Positions 1-8,985 of a stretch of 14,072 nt of DNA are shown here, in pieces (within the stretch, counting starts at the first letter, position 1; every line of letters starts with the position of its first letter). Made by a program: the position numbers and the translations under genes. Below the pieces are notes generated by a model, which saw only the letters and a program-made list of their open reading frames with translations, was not told where the DNA came from and did not search any database. Source of the stretch: CAZMVU01 sp964569295 (GTDB taxonomy: Bacteria > Hydrogenedentota > Hydrogenedentia > Hydrogenedentales > JAGMZX01); assembly GCA_964569295.1 (NCBI GenBank), contig CAZMVU010000127.1, positions 1 to 14,072 on the forward strand, read 5' to 3'.

Positions 1-31
1 TTGCTCAAGTGATGATGCAAGGCGGCAGTCC

Positions 32-65
32 CTGCTCGCGGACTCGCGAGGACAGCCCCCTTTTT
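32..65 (+). terminator. Possible intrinsic terminator of an upstream gene
   Basis: CTCGCG (35-40) and CGCGAG (45-50) form a perfect 6-bp stem around the loop GACT. Flanking CTG (32-34) and CAG (53-55) can extend it across a 2-nt bulge. A TTTTT run starts at 61, after a C run. The stem is GC-rich, but the T tract is short and sits about 10 nt from the core stem, so this is a weak candidate. It would end a + strand gene lying to the left of the window. Confidence 0.3.
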
Positions 66-109
66 GCTTCGCTTTTCATTATGAATCCGTAGCAGAAGAA
101 CTGTACCCT

Positions 110-115
110 TATTAT
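110..115 (+). promoter_or_regulatory. Possible -10 element of the first prepilin gene
   Basis: TATTAT lies in an AT-rich patch 37 bases ahead of the prepilin ATG, in the position of a sigma70 -10 box. No recognisable -35 hexamer is present 16-18 bp upstream, so only the -10 match supports it. Confidence 0.22.
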
Positions 116-152
116 ACGAGTTGGCGTCTAAGGCACTAAAGGACATTCGCTC

Positions 153-1061
153 ATGCGCAAGTCAGGTTTCACGCTCATTGAACTGTTGGTGGTTATCGCC
201 ATTATCGGCATTCTCGCGGCGATTCTGCTGCCCGCGCTGTCGCGTGCGCGCGAGGCGGCCCGCCGCGCCGCCTGCCAGAACAACCTGCGCCAGTTGGGGC
301 TCGTGTTCACCATGTACGCCCTCGAAGACCCGGGCGAGAAGTATCCGCCCCGCCTCATCCGCAATGTCTTCGGCGAGCTCAGTGACGAGCACATCGTGAA
401 CGGTCCGTCTGTCTATCCCGAGTACCTCACCGACCTCGAGGTGGTGTGGTGTCCCTCCGAGCCCCGGGGCCTGCCGCTGGACCGCTATGACGGGGAGAAG
501 GGCAACGGCAATGGCATCATCGAGCCGGCGGAGTTGGCACGGGGGCCCTACGACTACACGGGCTGGCTTGTCATGGATGATGTGAACATCCTCGGGCCGC
601 TCGCCGGCACGCTCGGCGCCGACGCCGCCAACAGCCACCGCTTCACCGAGCAGGAAATTGCGGAGGACACGCCCTTCGGTGAACTCGCCGCTTTGAACGT
701 CGAGACCGAAGGCGCCGCCAGCGACGAAGACTTCGTGGTGTCCGAGCGTTTCAGTGGCACCCAGGCGGGCGGCGGCGATGTGTTGTACCGGTTGCGGGAG
801 GGTATCGAGCGGTTCGTGACACGGGACATCAACAACCCTGGCGGGGTCAGTGCGAGCGAAGTGCCGGTCATGTGGGACCATGTGAGCAGTAAGGTGGGCG
901 CTTTCGCCCATGCCCCCGGCGGCGGCAACGTGCTCTACCTCGACGGCCATGTCGACTTTGTGCGCTACCCGGCGGACCGCTTCCCCGTGAGCGTGGACAG
1001 CGCCCGCCTCAGCGGCCGCTATGACCGCCCCTTCAATGGTGTGGAATCGGGCGGGGATTGA
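153..1061 (+). CDS. Prepilin-like protein with type IV pilin N-terminus (DUF1559-like pseudopilin)
   Basis: A 302-aa exported protein of the type II secretion/type IV pilin superfamily. The class III signal is classic: a short basic leader MRKSG, prepilin peptidase cleavage expected between G5 and F6, the FTLIE motif with the conserved glutamate, and a hydrophobic helix at residues 6-28. NNLRQLG (43-49) and a CPSE box (100-103) match the large DUF1559-like families of planctomycetes and relatives. Near the C-terminus H253 is followed after ten residues by DG (264-265), a variant of the family's H-x9-DG box. Residues 116-127 resemble an EF-hand loop, with K in place of the first Asp. The ATG at 153 is supported by AAAGGA at 138-143, nine bases upstream. 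It probably forms surface fibres or a secretion pseudopilus; its partners and role are unknown. The gene converges with carB. Confidence 0.88.
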   Translation: MRKSGFTLIELLVVIAIIGILAAILLPALSRAREAARRAACQNNLRQLGLVFTMYALEDPGEKYPPRLIRNVFGELSDEHIVNGPSVYPEYLTDLEVVWCPSEPRGLPLDRYDGEKGNGNGIIEPAELARGPYDYTGWLVMDDVNILGPLAGTLGADAANSHRFTEQEIAEDTPFGELAALNVETEGAASDEDFVVSERFSGTQAGGGDVLYRLREGIERFVTRDINNPGGVSASEVPVMWDHVSSKVGAFAHAPGGGNVLYLDGHVDFVRYPADRFPVSVDSARLSGRYDRPFNGVESGGD

Positions 1062-1093
1062 AACCGGCCTGATTCCGTCTCTGCGCCAGGCGC

Positions 1094-4360
<3,267 letters not shown>

Positions 4361-4481
4361 GGCGTGCTACTGGATGCTCCCGTCGGTGGATTCGGCGTAC
4401 GGTTTCCGAATGTTTACACTGCGGCCGCCGGGTTCATGGTGGGGGTAGAAGCCCGGACACCGGCCATCCTTGGACCGGATT

Positions 4482-4949
4482 CTAATACGTAATTTCGAGA
4501 ATCTCCAGTGGAATCTCGCCAGCCGGCACCTGCGCGATGCATGTCTCGCCAGCGGATCGGCCCAGGAGCGCCTTGCCCACCGGCGACTGGGTCGACATTT
4601 TGCCGTTGGCGAGATCCGCCTCGACGTGGTTCACGAGGCGATAGGTCATCTCTTTGTTCGTCTTCTTGTTGAGCACACGAACCTGGGCGCCCTGGTAGAC
4701 CTTGCTCGTGTCGATGTCCTGCTCTTCGATGAGGGCCGCGCGGGTTATCTTGTCTTCTACGTCCTTTATCTTGGCGTGAAGCATGGCCTGCTCTTCCTTG
4801 GCGGAATGGTACTCGGCGTTCTCCCGCAGGTCGCCGAGCGCGCGCGCCTGCTCGATGGTGTCGGCCACCAGCATACGGCGCTTCTGCATGGCCCGGAGGT
4901 CGGCCTTCATCTTATCGAGTCCCTGACGGGAAATGTAAATCTTATCCAT
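4482..4949 (-). CDS. greA: Transcription elongation factor GreA
   Basis: A 155-aa protein, close to the usual 158 aa. GreA inserts its coiled coil into the secondary channel of backtracked RNA polymerase and stimulates cleavage of the extruded RNA. The N-terminal coiled coil (about 5-75) carries the tip motif GDLRENAEYHSAKEEQ, with the acidic residues D40 and E43 that help hold the catalytic metal. The C-terminal FKBP-like domain includes SPVGKALLG and the terminal PLEILEITY. The reading frame is open 44 codons further upstream, but ATG 4947-4949 matches the family start and has GGGAAG about eight bases before it, so the extension is rejected. Its leader contains a probable promoter and a strong inverted-repeat structure, and carB follows downstream. 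Confidence 0.97.
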   Translation of the reverse strand: MDKIYISRQGLDKMKADLRAMQKRRMLVADTIEQARALGDLRENAEYHSAKEEQAMLHAKIKDVEDKITRAALIEEQDIDTSKVYQGAQVRVLNKKTNKEMTYRLVNHVEADLANGKMSTQSPVGKALLGRSAGETCIAQVPAGEIPLEILEITY

Positions 4950-5034
4950 GCCGTTTCTTCCCGGTTCGCAGCAGGGCTGTGTTGGGCGGACGCCTGTCCC
5001 GGGTGTAGTGCCGTGTATGGGGCTCGCCCTGCGC

Positions 5035-5047
5035 GTGGAATTTCCAC
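5035..5047. repeat. 13-nt palindrome GTGGAA-T-TTCCAC
   Basis: A perfect inverted repeat of two 6-bp arms around a central T, 85 bases ahead of the greA ATG. The short centre suits a protein-binding DNA dyad better than an RNA hairpin. No known operator is recognised. Confidence 0.35.
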
Positions 5048-5065
5048 ATGGGCTGGACGCGCGGC

Positions 5066-5119
5066 CACAGTAACGGCGCACGGCGAATTGCCGGTGTGGC
5101 CCACACCCCGTCTACTGTG
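5066..5119 (-). repeat. Nested inverted repeat in the greA leader (three-way-junction shape)
   Basis: Bases 5066-5076 (CACAGTAACGG) pair with 5108-5119 through eleven base pairs and one bulged base at 5112. Inside are two more inverted repeats. GGTGTGGCCCACACC (5093-5107) is a perfect 15-nt palindrome. CGGC-GAATT-GCCG (5081-5093) is a short hairpin sharing one base with it. Together they draw a closed three-way junction. No T run follows on either strand, so it is not an intrinsic terminator. It may be a leader RNA structure or a protein-binding palindrome. Confidence 0.55.
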
Positions 5120-5164
5120 CCGCCGCCAGCCGCCGTGCATACGCCCAGCCGCCCACAAGCATCG

Positions 5165-5193
5165 AGTATAGCAAAAAGACACGCGCCGTTGCA
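5165..5193 (-). promoter_or_regulatory. Probable greA promoter
   Basis: On the - strand TATACT (5165-5170) matches five of six bases of the sigma70 -10 box. With a 17-bp spacer, the -35 hexamer would be TGCAAC (5188-5193), a poor match. Transcription would begin near 5158, giving a leader of about 210 nt before greA. The -10 is the main support. Confidence 0.4.
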
Positions 5194-5271
5194 GGTTGTC
5201 CCCACACAATCCGCTGAGCAAGGCCGGCGGCAAGCGGCCGCAGGCCATAGAACGCCTACACCAGTCCCCGG

Positions 5272-6156
5272 TTATTCAAAATGCGCGCGAACCGCGGGTT
5301 CATAGGCGCAGTCAATTTGAAGACCGTCCACACCGTATTCAAGCATGCGCCGGACATCCTCGTTGCCCGCCTTTTCCCAGTCAGGGCTGGTCAAGTAGTG
5401 AAAGGCGTTGATGCTGACGATGACCTTGAGACCGAGTTCCTGATACGCCGTGACCGACGCGGCATCGAACTTGGCGGCACGCCCGAAGGCGAAGTATTCG
5501 TCGCCAAGCCGGTTCTCCTGCTGGCCGCTTTCCTGCACTTCTTCGAGCGAAGTGCGCAGTTTGCGCCGGCCGCCGTTCTCGAAATCGCGTGCAAGCTGCG
5601 ATTTGCCGATAAAGTACGCATCTTTCATTAAGCCATGCTTCCGCATGGACGTTTCGATACTTTTCTTGAACGCGTCCTCCGCACCGGCCGGCCACCACTT
5701 AATGTCCAGCATCAGGCCGATACGCTGTTCGCTACGCGCGCAGAAAGTGGCGAAGTCGGGCACGGTCTCGACCGGGACCAACGCGCGCAATTCTTCGAGG
5801 GTCAGTTCGGTTACCCGTTGTCCCCGGCCCGTGGCGCTGCGCAGGCTGTCGTCGTGGATACATACGGCATGGCCGTCTTTGGTGGCGCCCAGGTCGACCT
5901 CGACATGCGAGTATCCGCGTGCGATGGCCTCCTCGAGCGCTGCAAGGCTGTTGGGAGGAGTCGTGTCGGTGACCACGCCCCGGTGTGCGATAAGAATGAA
6001 GTCTTCCTGCGCCATGCCCTCCCCGGCATCGCCGCCGAAAGCAGGGGTTGCCAGTAAAGGCAGTGCAAGAAAGACGCCCCCAAGACGGGCCGCCAGAATT
6101 GGCCTCGCGATTGATTTCCGGATTCTACGGATAAAAGTGGTGCGCATGCTTCTCAT
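5272..6156 (-). CDS. Secreted glycerophosphodiester phosphodiesterase family protein
   Basis: A 294-aa GDPD TIM-barrel protein, expected to hydrolyse glycerophosphodiesters to an alcohol and glycerol 3-phosphate outside the cytoplasm. The N-terminus has a basic stretch (about 5-24), a hydrophobic core (25-40) and a plausible signal-peptidase region ending near ATPAFGG. Catalytic features are H58-R59 (AHRG), the metal pair E86-x-D88, H101 (IHDD) and D151-x-K153 at the third metal-ligand position, where Asp replaces the textbook Glu. The usual PENT motif reads PPNS (67-70), losing its Glu. The start ATG (6154-6156) overlaps the stop of the truncated prepilin as ATGA. No Shine-Dalgarno precedes it, so translation is probably coupled. 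The next gene downstream, greA, has its own leader. The natural substrate is unknown. Confidence 0.9.
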   Translation of the reverse strand: MRSMRTTFIRRIRKSIARPILAARLGGVFLALPLLATPAFGGDAGEGMAQEDFILIAHRGVVTDTTPPNSLAALEEAIARGYSHVEVDLGATKDGHAVCIHDDSLRSATGRGQRVTELTLEELRALVPVETVPDFATFCARSEQRIGLMLDIKWWPAGAEDAFKKSIETSMRKHGLMKDAYFIGKSQLARDFENGGRRKLRTSLEEVQESGQQENRLGDEYFAFGRAAKFDAASVTAYQELGLKVIVSINAFHYLTSPDWEKAGNEDVRRMLEYGVDGLQIDCAYEPAVRAHFE

Positions 6157-6437
6157 TGCACATCATTGAGGTATTCCGGGTACACCGCGGGGCCGTGCCA
6201 AGTCAGCGCGGGCGAACCGACACCGGCGTTGTGGATTTGCGGCGGCCATTTCTGGCTGGGGGCCTCGTCCGCATACATCTTGAACGCGAGGCCCATCTGT
6301 TTGAGGTTGTTGGCGCACGAGGCGCGCCGGGCGGTTTCTCGCGCACGGGCAAGGGCCGGCAGCAGGATAGCCGCCAAGATGCCGATAATGGCGATAACGG
6401 CCAGCAGTTCGACGAGCGTGAATCCATGGCGGCGCAT
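6153..6437 (-). CDS. Truncated prepilin-like protein
   Basis: A 94-aa protein with a complete class III signal: leader MRRHG, cleavage expected before FTLVE, and a hydrophobic helix through residue 29. SCANNLKQMG (40-49) follows. It aligns with the first prepilin of this window through the box VYPEYLND, then stops at NDVQ, exactly before the CPS box and the whole C-terminal domain. The bases after the stop, read in the same frame, give no prepilin-like continuation, so this is not a simple nonsense mutation. ATG 6435-6437 is preceded by GGAG six bases upstream; an open extension to 6494 would run into the upstream gene and is rejected. Its stop overlaps the GDPD start. It may be a deletion remnant kept for coupling, or a real minimal pseudopilin. 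Confidence 0.75.
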   Translation of the reverse strand: MRRHGFTLVELLAVIAIIGILAAILLPALARARETARRASCANNLKQMGLAFKMYADEAPSQKWPPQIHNAGVGSPALTWHGPAVYPEYLNDVQ

Positions 6438-6480
6438 GGCATTCTCCAAGGCGTGCCCCGGCAGGCGCATGGGGACCTGG

Positions 6481-7383
6481 CTATTCTGCCGCAAACGCCT
6501 GCCAAAAGGCCGCTATGTCTTCCTGTGTGATTCCCCCGCCGAAGGTATAGACCCGGTAGCGGAGGGGCAGGTTTTCGCCGGGTTCGATGGTGTGGGCTTT
6601 GTGGCGGCAAAACGAAGGCCCCACCCAGCCGTCGTCGCGCACGTGCCAGGCCACCGGGTGGCCCGGGTTGTCCGGGTGATCGAACACCGCCACCCCCTGC
6701 CACACCCCCGGTGCGGCGGATCCTGCATAGGCCACCCAGCGCGCCGGTTTGCCGAAGGTCTCCGCTTCCTGTTGCGCGCCCTCGCTGTTTACGATCCGCC
6801 CATCGCCGAACTCTACGCTCATCGGCTTTGCCACACGCACGCCGAGGAACCCGAAGTTCGTCTTGCCCAGCGTGACCGGTGCGCCACCAGCGGGTGTGAA
6901 GACGAGCGCCAGGTCCACATAGCGCCCGGTGCCGTCCGCCCGTTCGCCTACGGTGAGCGTGCGTTTCTCACGCAGGATATCCGCGCCTTCAGGCCCTTGC
7001 CAGCGCAGTTGCACGGTCATGGATGCGGCCCGGTCACCGTCTTCCATGGACACCAAGCGGTCGTGGATCACGCGGCCGGGGCCGTCATTAGTCCAGAAGT
7101 CCACACCGTCCACATCGGTATGGGCCACCCAAATGGATCGGTGATGCCCGTGGCCATGGGGATCGCGCGGGTGTGACATGCGTGTGACGCGGTGGCCGGC
7201 CGGGCCGATGAACGGAAAGATGCAAGGGTTCACGTCGGCGCCGTCATAGCGGTAGCGCGCGACCTCCTCGCCGCCGGTCTCGAAGGCGACGGCGTGGCCG
7301 GGCAAGGGGATAGCGCGCACGCCCGGTGCCTGGGGTCCGGCGGATGCGGCGCACAGCAACACAGTGAGCAGGGAACCCAGCAT
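6481..7383 (-). CDS. Secreted DUF6807 ('PmoA family') protein
   Basis: A 300-aa protein of the DUF6807 family, which databases often call PmoA although no link to methane oxidation is established. The start MLGSLLTVLL begins a signal peptide that could be cut after CAASA (11-15). The diagnostic block is residues 71-97: a histidine-rich run (H71, H76, H78, H80, H81) followed by RSIWVAH and GVDFW. A second family-like segment sits near the C-terminus (FCRHKAHTIEPGE). ATG 7381-7383 lies one base after the stop of the upstream oxidoreductase and has GGGAGG nine bases before it; a longer frame from 7437 would overlap that gene. The family often sits beside sugar-processing oxidoreductases, so an extracytoplasmic carbohydrate role is an inference only. 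Confidence 0.85.
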   Translation of the reverse strand: MLGSLLTVLLCAASAGPQAPGVRAIPLPGHAVAFETGGEEVARYRYDGADVNPCIFPFIGPAGHRVTRMSHPRDPHGHGHHRSIWVAHTDVDGVDFWTNDGPGRVIHDRLVSMEDGDRAASMTVQLRWQGPEGADILREKRTLTVGERADGTGRYVDLALVFTPAGGAPVTLGKTNFGFLGVRVAKPMSVEFGDGRIVNSEGAQQEAETFGKPARWVAYAGSAAPGVWQGVAVFDHPDNPGHPVAWHVRDDGWVGPSFCRHKAHTIEPGENLPLRYRVYTFGGGITQEDIAAFWQAFAAE

Positions 7384-7384
7384 C

Positions 7385-8446
7385 TCACAAATCCTCCCGT
7401 TCGCAGCCTTCGATTTCGAGAATGAAATCTGCACCATACGCCGTGGCCGGGGTCTGGTAGCCCGGCGGTGCGTTGCCGGCGAGTACCTTCTCCACGGCGC
7501 TCAGCGTGGTCAACACGGTTACGGTGTACGTGTCGGGTGTGTGCAGGCGCGACACCACGCGGTGGCCGTTTTCGTCCACCGCCTCGCCCCAGAGCTTCGC
7601 GTACTGCTTCGCGCGCTGTTCGTCCGACGGGCCGGGCGGTGCGGCGTCGATGCGGCGCTTGAGGAACCGCTGCACGCGGCCGCTCGCGAGCAGCTTTTTC
7701 ATGTGGCGGCTCGCGCGGGTGAACAGGCGCAGGGCGTACGGCGCGGCCATGTACACCGCGATATTCGGAATCCCCGTGCTGCGGTAGGCTGTTGACACAT
7801 CGCCCCAGGGGATCGTGATGGTCTTGACCGGCCCCTCGCCGAAGTCGATGGTGCGCTGCTTCCATCCGGCCGGCTTGCGCGCGAGTTTGCCCTCCTCCCG
7901 CACCACGAGTCCGCGCGGCAGGTTCTCGGCGATGGTCGTGGCCGTTCCATGGGACGGCCGGCCCGTCGTCATGAACGCCAGTGTAAGGTGGCTCGCTTCG
8001 GGCAACCGGCTGTTTACATGCGCGGCCAGGCAGTCGCTCGGCACCACGTCGAAGCCCGCGCCCGGCATTACCATGACGCCTGCCGCTTTTGCCCGCTTAT
8101 CCGCCGCGGCGCACAACTCGAACACATCGACCTCGCCCGTGATGTCGAGGTAGTGCGTGCCCATACGCAGGCATGCCTTCATCATCGGGGCGCACGTGCG
8201 CTGAAAAGGCCCGGCGCAGTGGGCCACGACCGTCACGCCTTCGAGCGCCGTGTCGATGGTTTCGCGGTTGCTCAGGTCAAACGGGCGCGTCTCGAGTCCA
8301 CCATGCGCCGCCGCGAGTGCTTCGAGCTTGCCGGCATGACGCCCGGCGAGGATGGGCCGGTGGCCGTGGGCAACCGCGTAGCGTGTCAAGAGTGCACCGG
8401 TGTAACCATAGGCCCCATAGATAAGCCAGGTGCCATTGTCGTTCAT
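7385..8446 (-). CDS. Saccharopine dehydrogenase-like NAD(P)-binding oxidoreductase
   Basis: A 353-aa cytoplasmic protein with an N-terminal Rossmann fold: GAYGYTG (11-17) for the dinucleotide, then LAGRHAGKLEAL ending the second strand. HCAGPFQRT and HYLDITGE follow, both typical of saccharopine dehydrogenase/trans-acting enoyl reductase-like proteins, and PGAGFDVVPSD comes next. The length fits the family. It is not expected to be a lysine-pathway saccharopine dehydrogenase, because most of this superfamily has other or unknown substrates. The ATG is preceded by AAGGA about nine bases upstream. It is the first gene of the tightly packed - strand group with DUF6807, the short prepilin and GDPD, which suggests cotranscription. 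Confidence 0.87.
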   Translation of the reverse strand: MNDNGTWLIYGAYGYTGALLTRYAVAHGHRPILAGRHAGKLEALAAAHGGLETRPFDLSNRETIDTALEGVTVVAHCAGPFQRTCAPMMKACLRMGTHYLDITGEVDVFELCAAADKRAKAAGVMVMPGAGFDVVPSDCLAAHVNSRLPEASHLTLAFMTTGRPSHGTATTIAENLPRGLVVREEGKLARKPAGWKQRTIDFGEGPVKTITIPWGDVSTAYRSTGIPNIAVYMAAPYALRLFTRASRHMKKLLASGRVQRFLKRRIDAAPPGPSDEQRAKQYAKLWGEAVDENGHRVVSRLHTPDTYTVTVLTTLSAVEKVLAGNAPPGYQTPATAYGADFILEIEGCEREDL

Positions 8447-8831
8447 GGAGGCAGTTCCTTTCTATAACCGTTTCCCCGTTTGCCGCGCGGCGCCCGATGG
8501 GCAACACGCCCCGAAATGGGGTTTTGGATACGCTACCCGCGGCAGGGACCGCGCTTTCGGGGAAGAAGCGGACAACCCCCTGTTGTATCGGCGCTGTCAC
8601 CCCGTCCGCCTTATTCCGAACCGCCGACTCGTGCCGCCCTTCATCAATGCAGCATCTGGACAGCCCGGCATGAGGGTGTACCATACGCCTAGTCTGTCGA
8701 ACCGGCATAAACCGAGTCAAGGTGCATACAAGCGGCGTGTTCAGCCGCAATGGAAACAACACGCAAGCAGCCGCGCGCCGGTGGCCTGGCATGCACCGCC
8801 GGGAATTGCCTGGCATAAAGGCGGTGTGGGG
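8447..8831. other. Divergent intergenic region upstream of the secreted-protein promoter
   Basis: No believable gene is seen; the open frames here are arginine- and proline-rich shadows without ribosome sites. It must contain the - strand promoter of the oxidoreductase group, but no good -35/-10 pair was found. Visible small elements are an inverted repeat ACAAC-CCCCT-GTTGT (8572-8586) and a direct 9-mer repeat GCCTGGCAT at 8784-8792 and 8808-8816, just upstream of the + strand -35 box. Confidence 0.5.
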
Positions 8832-8860
8832 TTGACATTCAGACTGGTTTGTGATACAAA
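8832..8860 (+). promoter_or_regulatory. Strong sigma70-type promoter of the small secreted-protein gene
   Basis: A perfect TTGACA -35 box (8832-8837) is followed by a 17-bp spacer and TACAAA (8855-8860), a four-of-six -10 with an upstream TG making an extended -10 (TGA-TACAAA). Transcription should start near 8867, about 119 nt before the ATG. Confidence 0.75.
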
Positions 8861-8864
8861 CTAG
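8844..8864. promoter_or_regulatory. Operator-like dyad overlapping the -10 box
   Basis: GTTTGT (8847-8852) and ACAAAC (8856-8861) are perfect inverted arms around GAT. With CT at 8844-8845 and AG at 8863-8864 the dyad extends to 9+3+9 with one mismatch. It covers the extended -10, where a bound repressor would block polymerase. The TTGT-N3-ACAA core fits the loose TnGT-N(0-3)-ACnA consensus of FadR-type GntR regulators. No such regulator is in the window. Confidence 0.5.
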
Positions 8865-8900
8865 ATGGTGGTGGCGACGAAGACGGCGTATGGGGTGTCC

Positions 8901-8980
8901 CGTTGTGGGCATTTCAGTGTAATTGAAAGATGCTACGTACGCCTCGGGAGAGGCGTAGAATCCACAACGAAAGGAGGTGC
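8901..8980 (+). ncRNA. Structured 5' leader with a possible Shine-Dalgarno switch
   Basis: CGTTGTGG (8901-8908) pairs perfectly with CCACAACG (8962-8969), and a G-U pair can extend it. Inside are a hairpin TTTCA/TGAAA (8912-8916 with 8924-8928) and an 8-bp hairpin TACGCCTC-GGGA-GAGGCGTA (8938-8957) with a GNRA-type loop. The whole forms a three-way junction ending two bases before the Shine-Dalgarno AGGAGG (8972-8977). The arm CGCCTC (8940-8945) can alternatively pair with GAGGTG (8974-8979), which would hide the ribosome site. It matches no riboswitch class that I recognise. It could be a regulatory leader or a stabilising 5' structure. Confidence 0.45.
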
Positions 8981-8985
8981 AAGAA

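Larger units (their letters stand above)
4950..5271 (-). other. 322-bp greA leader / GDPD-greA intergenic region
   Basis: No convincing gene is present; the open frames are GC-driven and start with no ribosome site. It separates GDPD from greA on the same strand and is long for an intra-operon gap, so greA probably has its own promoter here. It holds a TATACT -10 box, a large nested inverted repeat (5066-5119) and a separate 13-nt palindrome (5035-5047). No T-rich tract follows any of the stems, so no intrinsic terminator for GDPD is evident. Confidence 0.6.

Noticed and set aside
162..950. A 262-codon open frame on - inside the first prepilin gene
   Set aside because: Antisense shadow of a gene with clear family motifs; no ribosome site or domain.
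4950..5081. N-terminal extension of greA to 5081
   Set aside because: The extra 44 residues match nothing in GreA, and the internal ATG at 4947-4949 has a good Shine-Dalgarno.
8509..8525. CCCC-GAAAT-GGGG followed by TTTT as a terminator
   Set aside because: Only a 4-bp stem, and no + strand gene lies upstream to be terminated.
8430..8864. A 144-codon + open frame ahead of the secreted-protein promoter, and the - frame 8277-9290 across the same region
   Set aside because: Both lack a family match and a good ribosome site, and both run through the promoter or through real genes. Composition is arginine/proline/histidine-rich like other shadows.
8977..8985. GTG start at 8977 for the secreted protein
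   Set aside because: The GTG lies inside the Shine-Dalgarno; ATG 8986 gives a standard signal peptide and ideal spacing.
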